From NCBI GenBank assembly GCA_033439255.1, contig CM065888.1, forward strand, positions 1,178,001 through 1,242,000: a DNA stretch of 64,000 nucleotides, read 5' to 3'. The stretch's first letter is position 1. Each line of letters starts with the position of its first letter. Of the stretch, positions 11,816 to 25,614 are shown piece after piece. The notes beneath the pieces are model-generated. The model was not told where the DNA came from. It ran no database searches and was given only the letters and a program-made list of their open reading frames with translations. The stretch is from Hericium rajendrae. Lineage: Eukaryota; Basidiomycota; Agaricomycetes; Russulales; Hericiaceae. The translations under genes were made by a program, and so were the position numbers.

Positions 11816-14800
11816 ATGCCTGCACCACGGATATCCTATAGCCATGAGGCTGCACGCGCCGCTGCGCTGCAGGCCGAATTCAACGAGAAGAAATGGGTAT
11901 GGGTGCCCGACGAGAAAGACGGATACCTTGCGGGATGGGTCGTCAAGGAGGAAGAAGATGTTGGCGACGTGGTCATGGCCGCCGGAGGCGACGTGCGTTT
12001 ATCTTAACTCGTCCGAACGGGATTCACTGAGGTATCATGATAGATCCGACGACTGCCACTCTACGCACTGTCCAAGATGAATCCGCCTAAGTTCGATCGC
12101 GTCGAAGATATTGCAGATTTAACGTTCTTGAATGAAGCTAGCGTTGTGCACAATCTCAGACTAAGGTATGGCTCAGGAGCTATATATGTGCGTACCCATA
12201 CTTCGACATCATTCTTATTCACTGACCTTGGACGCGTGGTTGACCAGACATATTCCGGCTTATTCTTAGTCGCTATCAATCCTTACCAGACGCTCCCTCT
12301 TTACACAGATGCCATTGTCCAACAATACCGCAATAAACGACGCGACGAGAACCCGCCCCATATATTCGCCATTGCGGAGCGGGCCTGGGTCAACATGGGC
12401 GAGGAGCGGGAGAACCAGAGCATTCTGATCACCGGAGAGTCAGGCGCAGGTAAGACGGAGAGCACTAAGAAAGTGATCCAGTACCTCGCAGCTATCGCCA
12501 CGGATACCCACCGCTCGACACCATCCCATTCGCACACGCAGTCCCTCACAGGCTCGACCTCGTTTAATGCCATTATGCCGTCCACGGGCCTGCCTCGCAG
12601 CTCGTCATTCCGTCATAAGGCCCATCAATCCATGTCCGTCTCCAACTCCGCCTCGCAGGTTACGTCCAAAAGCCGCCTCGGCCTCTTGGAGCGCCAAATC
12701 CTGCAGGCAAATCCCGTCCTCGAAGCGTTCGGCAACGCGCAGACGCAGCGCAACAACAACTCCAGTCGATTCGGGAAATTCGTCAGGATCAGTTTTGCTC
12801 CGGACGGCAGCATTGCTGGTGCCAACATCGACTGGTATCTGCTCGAGAAGAGCAGGGTGGTCGTGCGGGCGGAGGCCGAGCGGAGTTTCCATGTGTTCTA
12901 CCAACTGCTCGAAGGCGGAGGTGCACTGAAAGGTACGTGGGAAGGTACGTCGCATTGGCGTCTTTGCTAAGCGCTTTGAAGATACCCTGCTGCTGGATGG
13001 TGGAGTGGACGACTACGAGTACCTGAACAAGAGTAGGAGAGAGGTTGACGGTATCAACGACCTCGAGGAGTGGAGCGCTTTGAAGAACGCACTGGAGGTC
13101 GTCGGCTTTTCCCCAGCAGAGCAGCTGGACCTCTTCCGGATTGTCGCTGCCATCTTGCACCTCGGAAACATCACCATTACGGCCACACGAGCGGATGACG
13201 CTGTGATGCCAGAACCTGCGCAGGCGGAGCGCGTTTGCCATCTTCTAGGTATTCCCGTGGCAGAGTTCACTCGTGCGGTTCTACGACCTCGAGTTCTCGC
13301 TGGGAGAGAATGGGTGACGCAGGCGCGCACACGGCAGCAAGCACTCGACGAGATCGCAGCGCTTTCTAAGACCCTGTACGAGAAATCATTTGGGTCGCTG
13401 GTGGACCGTATCAACCGCGCCCTGGACCGTCCCTCAGCCAAGTCCACCTTCATTGGCGTACTCGATATTGCTGGCTTCGAAATCTTTGAGGTCAATGCGT
13501 ATGAGCAGCTCCTGATCAATTACACGAACGAAAAGCTGCAGCAGTTCTTCAACCACCACATGTTTGTGCTCGAGCAGGAGGAGTACGCGCGGGAGAGCAT
13601 CGAATGGGACTACGTCAACTTCGGCCTGGATCTGCAGCCGACGATAGACCTGATCGAGGGCTCCGGGAACATTATTGGCGTGCTGAGCCTCCTCGATGAG
13701 GAGTGTATCATGCCGAAGGCGACGGACTTGACGTTCACGAACAAGCTGCATCAACTGTGGAGCGGCGAGTGCCCGCCAGGCGAAGAGCCGCATCCCGGTC
13801 GCGACAAGTACGAGCCGCCGAGGTTCCATCAGGGCTTCATCGTGCATCATTACGCGGGTAAAGTCGAGTACCGGACCGACGGATGGCTGGACAAGAACAA
13901 GGACCCGCTCAACGACAACCTGACGCGCGTCCTTAGCTCGTCCTCAGAACGCTACGTCGCGGCGCTATTCTCCGACTTTGCGCTCGCGCCGTCTTTTGGC
14001 ACCGGCGCGTCGCAGGCCGCCGCCAACATGTTCTTCGTCGGCAAGAAGCGCACGCTCAAGAAAGGCGCGTTCCGCACGGTCGGCCAGCGGCACAAGGAGC
14101 AGCTTTCGAGCCTGATGGCCCAGCTCTACGCGACGCAGCCGCACTTCGTCCGCTGCATCGTCCCGAACGCGAACAAGAAGCCCGGGCGCGTCGACGTGCC
14201 GCTCGTCCTCGACCAGCTGCGCTGCAACGGCGTGCTCGAGGGCATCCGCATCGCGCGTCTCGGGTACCCGAATCGCCTCCCGTTCGTCGAGTTCCGCCAG
14301 CGGTACGAGGTGCTCACGCCCGGGATCATCCCCAAGGGGTACATGGACGGCCGCAAGGCGTGCCTGCGCATGGTCGACGCGCTGGAGCTCGACAAGTCGA
14401 TCTTCCGCATCGGCACGTCGAAGATCTTCTTCAAGGCGGGCGTGCTGGCGGAGCTGGAGGAGCGGCGCGATGCGCTGCTGTTTGAGATCTTCTCGAGGCT
14501 GCAGGCCGTGGCGCGGAAGTTCACGGCGCGCCGGCAGATGAAGAAGGTTCTCAATCGGGCGGTGGCTATCCGGACTATTCAGCGGAATGCGCGGATATAT
14601 GCTGAGCTGAGGGAGTGGCCGTGGTGGCAGTTGTATACCAAGGTGCGTGCCGTGAGGTCTCGTTCTCATTTCTTTGCTGAGGGTACCTCTTTTCCAGGTA
14701 CGGCCTTTGTTGGCTGCGACGCGTAATGACGACGAGCTGCGCAAGAAGGAGGCGGAATTAGCGCTCGCGAAGGAGCGAGCTGAGCGCGATGCGAAGGAAA

Positions 14801-17800
14801 GAGAGGCCCTCACAGCTCTCAGGATGCGCTTGGAGACCGACAAGCGGAAGGTCGAAGACCAGCTGGATCAGGAGCGCCAGCTCGCTGTGGATAAGGACTC
14901 CCTACTGGAGCGGAGCAAGAAGCGCGAACTGGAGCTGGAGGAAGAGGTCGCTGCGCTACAAGCTGATCTGGAGACGATGGATTCGCAGCTCGATCGGGCG
15001 ATTCAAATCCAGAAGGAGAGCGAGGAGAAGCATGAGGCGCTCCGCATCGCGTTCGACCAGGCTGCGGAGCATCTTGTTCGTCTGGAGACTGACCAGGTGG
15101 AATGGACCGGCCGGGAGGGCGAGCTCGTGGAGCATCTTGGAGAGGCCGAGAATGAGATTGAGTTGTTGCGGGGCGAGAAGGAGCAAATGGAGAAGGACCA
15201 CGAGGAGCTGAAGCAATTGGTGGCACAGAAGGAGGAGGATCTCGCTCGAGCGAAGGAGCGCATGGAAAGCACGATCTCAGAGTTGGATGGCAAGCTGAAC
15301 GTTGAATTGCGAAATCGGTGTGTTGAACTCAGTCCTATATTGACAGACATTCATGTTTCGTTCCAGTGATGTTGTCAAGAACCGAGCAGACAACTTGGAG
15401 CAAGACGCCCGTCAGGCCAAGGAACAGCTGGCGGAGATGGCTCGCACTGCCACGGAATATTCATCTATGATCAAGCGCAAAGAGGATGCCATCGATCGCC
15501 TGACCGCGGAACTCGACCAGTCCAAAGCGGAACGCAACCGTCTGGCTCAAGAAATCACCGAACTTCAGGGCCAGGCCCATACACTCGAAGCCGAGCTGCA
15601 GTCTGAGAAGGATATTGGCAGGCGAAATGCTTCACTTCACACGAAGCTCCAGGAAGAGCTGGATGAACTGCGTGCTCTTATGGAGGCCAAGTCAAGCGAG
15701 GACACGCGCCGCAGTGAGGTCGAAAAGCGGAAAGAGGAAGAGCTCGTCGATCTTCGAGGTCAGGTCGCAAAGCTGCAGAGCGAGCTGAACGACTCGCGCC
15801 GTGCGGCCGTGGAAGCCCAAAGCAAGCTCAAAGTCGAGTTGGACTCGACTTCACGCGAGCACAAGTCTTTACTCAATAGCCACCGTTCTCTATCCGATCG
15901 CATGCAAGCAAGCGATTCGCAGCTGAAGAAGGCCGAAGCTGCCCTCCTGGAAGTCGAGAAAACCAAACGATCCTTGGACTCGGAGCTTCAAGCATTGCGT
16001 TCTCGACAGATTGACACCGATGGGCAGCTTGCAGAGGCCCAAAAAGCTAAGGAGGTTCGTTTCCCTGTGGCTCTCATCCTTTATCCACGTATTCACGAAC
16101 CATCTAGAGTCTTGAGCGCCAGCTTGGGGCAGCACAGGCCAAGTACCAGGACTTTGAGGACACTGCTCTCCAACTCGAGCGCGAGAAGAACACCCAGGAT
16201 CGCCATCTCGAGACTCTCAAGAAACAGCTCGAGGCGGAGATGACCAAACGCACGGAGCTGGAGAAGAAGGTCAAGAGTCAAAAGGCTGAAATCATTCAGC
16301 TCAAGGATCGCACGGTTAAATTCGATCGCGAACTGAACAAGGTTTTGACTGACCTGAAGACCCGTGAATGGGAGGTCAAGCAGCTCGAGTCGAAGCAAGA
16401 CAAGACCATTGTGGAGCACGTGCATGTTTTGGAAGAAGCGAAACGCGTCACCGACAGGCAGCTTCAGGAAGCTCAGCTAGAATTGCAGAAGAACGCTGCG
16501 TACATCCGTTCTCTCGAGAAAGTCAAAGCTCGACTTACGAACGAGGCCGAAGATCTGGCTCGGGAGACCGAGCGAGAACATGCTGAATTTCGCTCGAAAG
16601 AGAAGGCAGCGCGCACGCTGGAAGAGCAGGTCAAGCGAGCGCTCATGGATGCCGAGAACGAGCGCAAGGGAAGAGAGGCTGCTGAAATTCACATACGCAG
16701 GCTTCAAACCGACCTCAAAAACACTCGAGACCAGATAGCGGATGTGACACAGCAGACAATGGCCATGCAACGATCGAAGGACAATCTCGAGATGGAACTC
16801 GCGCGCCTCGCGGACGAGACGGATGCCCCGGATTCTATGGCTAAGATGCAGCGGCAGTACGAGTCGCGCATCTCTCAGCTTGAGAGCCAGCTGCAGGACG
16901 CGGAGTCTACGAAGGCCACAGCGTCAAAGATCAAGGAACACATCGACCGTCAGCACGCAGAAATCCGACGGCTTATCATGAGCGGCAATGTCAACGATGA
17001 CAGCTTCCGGAATCGCTTGCTGCGCGAACTGCAGTTGACGAAGGAAGAACTGGAGAAGGACATGTCTTCACGCTCGACGCCACAAACTTCGCGTCGCGGA
17101 TCCGATGCGCGCACCCTCGCAAACGTCACGCCCACCAAACGCACGTCTCACGGTACAAACGGCATTCTGCGTGCTCGCACACCCCAAGTTGACTCGCCGC
17201 GGAAGTCGGACGGTCAGATCGCTGCGCTCAAGCAGCAAATGCAAGTGCTGGAAATCAAGATGGCCGCTTCCGACCGCGTGCGCCAGCATCTTGAGACGTC
17301 TCTCCGAGAGTTGACTGCGGAGCTCGAGAACAGCGATGGGTCCAAGATGTCCATTCAACAGTATCGCAATCGGCTGGCCAAAGAAAATAGCCGGCTCGCG
17401 GAATTGTTGGAGGACGAAGCGGAGGCAAGGAGACATGCCGAGGCTGCTCAGCTGGACGGCATCCAGGAGATGTGGAATAAATTCCAGAATACCATCTCTG
17501 CGGAGCGGGACAGCTATGCACGTCTGGAGGAGTCGCGGAAAGCCTTGGTGAGTGTAGCTCCGAGAGATGGTGCATTTAACTGACGATGTTTTGCAGGTCG
17601 TGCAGCAACGAAATGCCCAGGTTGAGCTGGAAGATCACAAACGTCAAGTCCAGGAGCTTTCGCAATCTAAAAAACAGCTGCAAACGGACGTTGCTGACCT
17701 CAAAGACCGCCTTGAAGTCGAGATGATGACCAAGAACGAGGAAACAAGTACGCCATCTGTCACACAATTGCTTCCATGTCTAGACTTAACTCTGTTATAG

Positions 17801-19630
17801 ACGCCAGACGGCAAGCACAGGCGCGTCTGCAAGAGCTGGAGGTGACGACCACGACTTCCTCCACTGTGCAGTCAGAGTTGCAGGAAGCTGTCAACTCGTT
17901 CAAAGCCAAAGCGGACTCGTACCGTAGCAGGCTCGAAGCTGTCGAGATCGAGAAGGTCAAGATCTCTCGACAAGAAGCTCATGGTAATTCGTCATCGATG
18001 TTTGTCTGTGCCAGGCTGACCATGATCGCCAGTCCGCCGCTCTCTCGCAGACGCTTCGAAAATCCAAGCTGACTTGGCCGCTGAACGCGATGCCGCGGAG
18101 CGTCGCCTGAAAGAAGCTGAGGCCAGGATCCAGGAACTTGAAGCCCACATGGACGAGGAAAGCAGAGAATCGTCTGATTTGGAGGTGCTCCGTCAACGGC
18201 TGTCTGAGGAGATGGAGGATGAGAGGAAGCAGTACCAGAAAGACTTGGCTGAGAGAGACTTCACTGCGGATCAGACCAGAAAGAAGTACCAAGGTGAGTC
18301 AGGAATGTTGACACTAAACATCATGGATTGACCAGCTGCTTCCTCGCAGCCGAGCTTGCACAACTGAGCGAAGGTAAGCATGACTTCAAGACCACCAGGA
18401 TCTCCGGCTGACGGTCAACTCTACAGAACTCCAGGGTCAGCGCGACAGCATGAGCAAAATCCGGGAGGAGCTTCGTAAGGTTCGCTCCGATTACGACGAG
18501 CTCCAACTGCGCTACGACGACGAAGTGTATAGCGGCGGCGCTTGGAAGAAAGAGCGCGAGCGGCTCGAGACGAAGATCATCGACGTCACAAAGGCGTACG
18601 AGTCCTCTACTGCTGCGCAGACGGAGCAGCAGTCGCAAATCGTCGCCCTGCACTCGCAGGTCCGCGAACTGCGCTCCGTGCTTAATGATGCCGAGGCCGA
18701 CCGCGCGCTCCTGCAGAAGGCTCGGCGCTCTCTGCAGGCAGAGCTCGAGACAATCAAACTCGACACCGTGGATGCGGGCAAGATGTCTTCGGATCGTGAG
18801 CTGCAGATGTTGCAGCTCAAGAAGCAGGACTTGGAGCGAGCGCTGGAAGAGCAGGGCGACAGGGTGGAGATGGCATATGATAGGATGAAGAAGGCGGAGT
18901 CCCATGCGCAGGAATGTCAAGTCGAGCTTGGCCGCGTGCGCGTAGAGAACTCGGAGCTAGATAAGCTGAATGTGGGTTTGTCTTGCCTTCCATCATCACT
19001 GGTATTAACACATTTTGCAGGCGAACCTCGAGAAGCAGATCAAGGACCTCAACCTGCGTATCGTCGATCTCGAGACGAAATCGTATTCGCGTACACCTGG
19101 GTCTTCACAACCCGCGTCCGCCGCGACAGTCAAGCGTCTCGAGAGCAGAATCGAGGAACTCACGCAGCAGCTGAATCAAGCGACGAAAGACCGGACGCGC
19201 GCATCACTTTCGAGAGATCGCGATCGCGATGCAATATTCCGGCTTGCGGAGACTGAGCGTCAGAGGACAAGGCTGGAGGATGAGGTCAAGTCATATGAGG
19301 AGAAAGTTATGACAATGAGAAAAGCGATGGACGACATGGTTCGTGTCTCCTTCTATGTCCTGGGCGCAAGCTGATCGTGGTATTATGTGCAGCAAACGAC
19401 AGAGGGTGAGCTGCAGCTCGCCAAGAGGCGCGCAGAACGAGAAGCCGCCGATCTCAAGCAAAAGTCGCTGAAGTACGCTGCGTCTTTTTCACCGTCATGC
19501 CGGCGGCTGCTGATCTATCCCTTTCAGTCTTGAGAGACAAGTTGAACGTCTGCGAGCTCGACTTGATCGGCCTTCGTCCATGCTCGACCGGGGCTCACCT
19601 GCAAGCTCGCCCAAGAAATTCGGCCCCTAG
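11816..19630 (+). CDS. Conventional myosin II heavy chain
   Basis: The cytokinetic-ring motor. The start [18 protein letters not shown] leads into an SH3-like domain ([20 protein letters not shown]). The motor shows the P-loop [11 protein letters not shown], switch [12 protein letters not shown], switch [14 protein letters not shown], relay [20 protein letters not shown], actin-binding region [20 protein letters not shown], the SH1 region [16 protein letters not shown] and converter [20 protein letters not shown]. Two light-chain-binding IQ-like segments follow ([34 protein letters not shown]). From about 14,700 to the stop at 19630 lies a long heptad coiled coil, which makes a dimeric rod. 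About 14 short introns were seen; the last exon ends SSPKKFGP. Length is roughly 2,300 residues, in the range of filamentous-fungal myosin II. Loop 1 carries a Ser/Thr/His-rich insert of about 65 residues before [20 protein letters not shown]. Confidence 0.95.
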
Positions 19631-20157
19631 CTGGCACACGCATCTTGAAGACCCTCCCAGGGACACCTTCACGGATACCTTCACGAAGATCACGACCACC
19701 AGATTTGTATTTGAGCTTTCATATCGTTCGATTCCTTGCTGTCTCTTGTCCCAAGCCTACGTCCGTTTTGTGCTGTCATGTTCACGCATCATGATGTGTC
19801 TTTTACTATCTCTGTATTGAGCAAACCTGTCTATTGTACTATACCAAGATTTTTCTATCGAACTTTCTTTTTATTCTGTGACCTAGTGAATTTGGAGAGC
19901 TTGCCGAATTATTCAACTAGTCGAGGATCTGTGACAGCGCTAGCGTCTGCGCGCGAGACTGCGGATGATCGCAGCTTTCATTCTTCCACCATGCAGCTAA
20001 TACAGCTCGTGCTATATCCTCCATCGCGGACTCTTTGCGGGCCTCTGACTTGCATCGGAGAGCGAGAATATAAATAGCTCCATCAGGTACGTACATGGTC
20101 AGGAGATCCAGTATTTCATTTGAGATTGAGACTTTTCATTGAACCACCATCACCATC
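19631..20157. other. Intergenic region between myosin II and D-lactate dehydrogenase
   Basis: Contains the myosin 3' flank and the D-lactate dehydrogenase promoter, including the TATA box listed separately. No gene is supported. Confidence 0.4.
20069..20076 (+). promoter_or_regulatory. TATA box of D-lactate dehydrogenase
   Basis: TATAAATA lies 82-89 bp upstream of the start codon at 20158, a standard position for a fungal TATA element. Assignment rests on sequence and spacing only. Confidence 0.5.
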
Positions 20158-22712
20158 ATGTTGCGGTCCTCTCCCCTCAGACGCGGTACGAGAGCTCTCT
20201 ACCGTGTTCCAGCTTCGAGCACACCGTCTCCTCTTTTTCGAGATATCTTGCGTCGCGCTTCCTACTCCACTTCCAGCAGTGCAGAGCCCAAGGCGCAGAC
20301 ATGGTGCCGCACATGTGTTGGAGCGTCTGTTCTCCTATCCGGCCTTGCATTGTCGGTATTCCTTACCAGACCATCGACGTCTTCGCATGAGAAGAAATCC
20401 CCAAGTTCATCCAAGTATGCCTCCCCCGACGAAGTCAAGACCGCCATTTCCGCCCTCCGCAGCGCCCTCAAGCCGGATCAAGTGCTCACCGACCCCGATG
20501 TCCTGCTCAGCTATGGCTCGTCTGACAACACTTATCACCACAGTTCACCCCATGCTGTTGTTGTTCTCCCGAGGAGCACGGAGGATGTAGTAGAAGTTGT
20601 GAACGTCGCGAGGCAGTATCGCGTGCCCATAGTTCCGTACAGCGGAGCAACGAGTTTGGAGGGACAGTTTGCCGGAGTACGTTCCTATCGCTTGTATTCA
20701 TGCATATTCATCTCGTTCCGCGTCATTCGTGCGGCGGAGGCTCACATATCATGGGTCTAGTACAAAGGCGAGAGTATCTGCATTGACATGTCAGGCATGG
20801 ACAAAATTCTTGCTATCCACAGTGAGTCGCCGACAGGCCGTGAACATCAAGCGGTGTACGAGATCTGACTTCAGATCCAAGCATGCTGATGTGTATATCT
20901 TACAGAGGACGATGCAGACTTGGTATGCCAGGCAGGGGCGCGTTGGGAGGACGTCAACGAGACCCTCAAGGATAAGGGCATCCCTCTATTCTTCCCGGTA
21001 GGCCCGTTGTCATGGAAGACCATGCAGAGGCACAACTGATGTATACGTTGCGATCGTCCGCCTCTTCCGCTCGTCCAACACCCTGATCCGTTCAGCTTGA
21101 CCCAGGTCCCGGCGCTGTAAGCATCTCGTTTAGACACGAAACCGCACTTTCATAGAAACTGATGTGGAATGGGCAGACTATAGGCGGGATGGTGGGCACA
21201 GGATGTTCAGGCAGTATGTTTATTACCATACACTTTCTGGCCGTTGTCCTGATCTGGCCTTTTAGCTAACGCTGTCCGCTATGGTACTGCTCGAGGCGAA
21301 TGGTTCCTCAATCTTGTATGTTCCCTCTCTCAGCTTGACATGCCTTTGTCTCACCCGCTGAATACAGACGGTCGTCCTTCCTAACGGGAAAGTCATCAAG
21401 ACCAAACGACGGGCGCGCAAGTCTGCAACAGGATTCGATACCACAAAACTGTTCATCGGCGCGGAAGGCACTCTTGGCATTGTCACTGAAGGTGCGTTTC
21501 CGGCAGAACTGTATCCATCATTCAACTAAACGAACCTAAAGCAACGCTCCGTCTCGCGCCCGTTCTGCCTACGCGAGTTGCGCTTGCCCAGTTCCCCGAC
21601 GCTGAGAAGGCGGTAAGCGCGGTCCAAGAGATCCTCCTGTCTCCGTACGGTAGCAACATGCGTGCGTACGATGCACCTCGTACTGGTGTTTTTTTTTCTG
21701 ATGTGTTTCCATCCCAAGAATGCATCGAGTTCCTAGACGAAAACAGTATGATTTTATTTACCTCCCTCGAGACGACATCTCACCTCACCTTTTATCCTAG
21801 TGCTTCGTGCTCTCTCCTCAACGCCTCTCCCGACGGATATCCCCTTGCAGACCCTGCCGACGCTCTTCTTCAAGCTGCAGGGCACGCCGGACACGATCGC
21901 CTCCGCCGCAGGGAGCGTCAAGAACATTGCAGGAGCGCATAAGGGCTCGAACTTCCAGTTCGCGCGGACGGACGAGGAGGCGGAGTCTCTGTGGGAGGTG
22001 CGCAAGTACGCATTGGTGGCAACGCTCGGCTGGCGCCAACAGGGGGATCGTCTGTGGACGACGGATGTGTGGTGAGTCTTGATTCCCGTAGTGTGGCGCA
22101 TTGTAGTGGCATGCTGATTGATGTGCAGTGTGCCGGTGTCGAAACTACCGGAGCTCGTCTATGAGACGCAGAAGGATATGAACGAGCATGGGGTTACAGC
22201 GACCATTGTCGGACACGTTGGAGATGGTATATCTGCCTTGATTCTTGACATACTATATACTGATGGGCTTACTTATCTGCCGCGCTAGGCAACTTCCACT
22301 CCTTCATGCTCTTCCACGACGACAAGGAGCTAGAAAAGGTTAGCGCCGCGGTGCATCGTCTCGTGCATCGCGCGATAGCTCTGGATGGAACATGTGCGTC
22401 CTTGTCTCTTGCTTCACCTAACGAACAGATGTGCTGAGCTCCCGGGTTTCAGGCACGGGCGAACATGGCGTAGGCCTAGGCAAGAAGGAGTATCTCGTCG
22501 GCGAGTTGGGCGAAGGCACCGTCGAGCTCATGCGCTCTATCAAGCAGACGATCGATCCACTTAACATCATGAACCCAGGAAAAGTGATTCTTCATTCCGT
22601 CTCTTGTTATGATCCACGTGGATGCTAACCATCATCGCTTTTCTAGTTGTATCCTGACCTCCCAGAAGCTGCAGACGAAGCCAAGGCCAGAGGCCCAGGC
22701 CGTCTTGCCTGA
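20158..22712 (+). CDS. DLD1: Mitochondrial D-lactate dehydrogenase (cytochrome)
   Basis: An FAD flavoprotein that oxidises D-lactate to pyruvate and passes electrons to cytochrome c. The start [17 protein letters not shown] is Arg-rich, Ser-rich and free of acidic residues, a mitochondrial targeting peptide. A hydrophobic segment [16 protein letters not shown] follows, fitting an inner-membrane anchor. The FAD domain shows [40 protein letters not shown], GIPLFFPxDPGPGA across an intron, [11 protein letters not shown] and [20 protein letters not shown]. The C-terminal substrate domain shows [15 protein letters not shown] and the signature [15 protein letters not shown], ending [19 protein letters not shown]. 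More than ten short introns were read; the last (GTGATTC...TTTTCTAG) splits GK from LYPDLP. All family motifs are present, so the gene looks intact. Confidence 0.93.
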
Positions 22713-25614
22713 GCATTTTGAAAGCGTCATAACAATGCGCGCTCTTCGAATGAAGCTTATTTCACTGTTCTGGAGCCAAGATTGTTGGTTACAATGCAGT
22801 TTACTTATAGATAGAGTAGTGACAAACATGGATGGATAGATCCACATAGAGTGACTCTCCGAGTCGTCTCGGAGTAAGCGCGTAGCGGTAGAAGCTACAA
22901 ATCCTGAAAAGGAAGGTAACAAACCGAACGTAGTCGGTAACAAACTCAGGTAAGCTTAAGGACTGTAAGGATCGGTGACAATTTGAAGTCCTGTACCTCA
23001 CTCCCATATGTGAACACGCCCGTCTCCCTCTGAATCAGAGATGCATCTCAAATTTGACAAAATCCCCATCCTACAACGTCTACCGACATCCAACTCATCA
23101 TGGCTTGGTCTCATCCTGTATCTGGCAGCATCATGATCGTAAGCGACTCTCCTCCCGAGTCGGAAGCTCGCTACAGTCATCAGCAAAATTACAAGAGTAC
23201 GACCAGGGATGAAGACGCCTTATAAGGTTGGCCAGGTATGCCAGGCTCACCAGGAAATGAGTTTCTGGCAAGACCTTTTCGCAGATGGATTTTCTGACCA
23301 GACGCCGCCAGAATGGTACGTCTGATAAGGCCTGGTGGCACCTGGTGGACCTTACAAGGTCTCGCCAGCTGCTCCGACATTATCATGGGTTTTCAAAGCA
23401 AGCAAGCCCTGTCCCATATACGTGATGTCAATACAGTATTACTTAGGGAAATCACACATTACTACTCTATGCACCATGTTCGAAGTGAGACACAAATCAG
23501 ATCAAATTTAATATTCTAGTATCTAGTGAAGCTACAACGGTACAAGTCATGAAACACAGTTGATGCGCATCGGAAAAAGTTTCCTCGGTAGTAAATATCT
23601 ATTGCCGGGCCGCAACCTTATGGAAAGCCTTGCGAGTGAAGCGACCCATATGAAGACGACGACGTACCGGGCGCTAGGGAAATACACTGGCGTGAAAGCA
23701 ATATACCTGAGTATGAGATGAACGAGTTAGCGAGAGCGCGATTAAAAAAACACATGAAGGAAAAGAAGCATTATACTTACTGACGACTAGTGCGCCGCGC
23801 CGCGCCGTTGTTGTTACTTAGGATCTTGCGATATTCAGCGGTGAAAGCCGCTATATGCGGCCTAACAGCCCCGGAGTTGTCGATAAGCATGAAGCCATAA
23901 AGGCTGTCAGCAGTGATGCAACAGCAAGGCGAAGGCAAATGTATGCGCTTACTTCAGACAATCCGACAACGACAACGCGGAATTGCCCTCAATAGTCGCA
24001 CATAAGCCTCATGAGTCTGATGAAAATCCAGTTATATGTGGGTCCTCGGGGAGATACTTGCGAAGGGGACAGATACAGAGATGGGGGAATTAAGTGGGGC
24101 GAGAGTGGAGACATGATGGGGAGAGGAAAGAGCGACAAGACGACTTTGACCCCCGAGAACGACGCGATATATCATGTTTGTGGTTGTTGACGCGTTTCGA
24201 TCACGCGGATAAAAGCCTGTGACGTCATCAGCCAGCCGAAGGCAAGGGCCTTCAGCAATCTTCAGCTAATTTCAGCGTTTACTTACACTGGCAGCAGCCA
24301 GGCAGCAAAATATGGTACACGACTGACTGAAGAAGTGTCGACCCTGCAAATGGGCTTTATGAATGTAGCGCGAGTGCGGCCAGTGCAACAGTGCCTTGGA
24401 CGGACGCGATCAGTGTCGACAGCGCGCCCCATAATGTCGACTCCGTATGCGGAGGGGAGATCGCCATGATGGCGAGGACTGGTAAGGACTATGTGCGCGC
24501 GCAGCGCGAGTGCAGCGAGGTGGGCGAAGATAAACACTGTGCAGGGGACCGATTGGAATGAGGATGAGTGAAGAAGTGCGTGCAGCGCACGGTCGGGAAG
24601 GAAGGGATGAGATGGGAGGAACAGCGCGTACATTTTTAGGTCTTTGAAGTGGGGCTAAGAGTGCGCGAGGACGCGTGGACACGCGGGGTCGTGGAAATGT
24701 CTACGAGCATGGAGATAACGGCGGTGTGACAAGGCCAAGGGTGAGGGTGAGGGTAATCACTGATAGCGACAAGAGCGACAGGTACGGGGGCGACGAGGTG
24801 AAGGCTGGGGAGTTTGAAGGTGAGGACGACGGAAACGGAGGCGAGGGTATAAGATAGTGCATAGAGAACGCACCTCCGACAATGAGGAAGACCTTGACCT
24901 TATTGAAGATAAGTAGGAAGAACTCCAGTGACGGTGGAAGCGAGGATCTGTTGGAAGAGGCGGGCTTCGCGCCACTGTAGCTAGAAATCACTGTGAATGT
25001 CATGTCTATTCTGGCAAGATAATATAAAGTGCTGCCGATGATAGGAAAGCACTTATAAGGCCTCACCAGATCGCTGAGCACCTGGTCACAGCCATACGAG
25101 CAAGGCCTCGACTGGAAAGATGCCAGATAAGAGTGTGAGCAAACTCACTCATGTCATACCAGGCCACGTAAGCGTAAATCGTCTGGCACCCGGACCGCTG
25201 ATCCCGGCCATCCGCCACCAGGCGCCGCCAGGTTAATTCTTAACTTTGCACTTTTGCTGATGGTACGTGTCAATCACAAATGAGTGGTCTCTTCGGAAAA
25301 TGAATACGTTTTCTGGTTACAGGAGCCTTGACGCTGCGAGGAACATCATATAACATCTACTATCAAAGGCATAGCGATACTCATGTCAAATTTCACGTAC
25401 AGCCGCCGCGTCCCGAGCATCGACCTGCCTCGGGCAACACGAACCTTGAATCCAGCTCTTCATAATATCACTTCGACCCCTGCCCTGTGCTACATGTTCT
25501 ATCTTATTGCCGACCGAGAACCAGCGTTGCGCTGTCGATAGCACGGGGTGTAGCCACCATTGTCCACACCTATCCCCATCCCAGCACCGTCAGGCTGCTC
25601 TTCCTGTTCGCCTA
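22713..25614. other. Gene-poor 2.9-kb stretch with degenerate CCAGG-rich motifs
   Basis: No gene is supported. Around 23220-23400 and 25050-25240 there are clusters of similar short words (for example TTATAAGG, AAGGYCTCRCCAG and CGCCGCCAG). They suggest two related but strongly decayed copies of an unknown repeat. I could not align them over more than about 15 bases at a time or define ends. The part between (about 24,060-24,870) is purine-rich on the + strand. Confidence 0.3.

Noticed and set aside
13965-14843. 292-codon frame opposite the myosin motor
   Set aside because: Antisense of strongly codon-biased myosin sequence; Arg/Leu/Glu repetition without any motif.
23189-23386. Minus-strand frame with a collagen-like PGEPGIPGQP run
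   Set aside because: The run comes from repeated CCAGG words on the other strand; the frame is short, has no other feature and no plausible splice partners.
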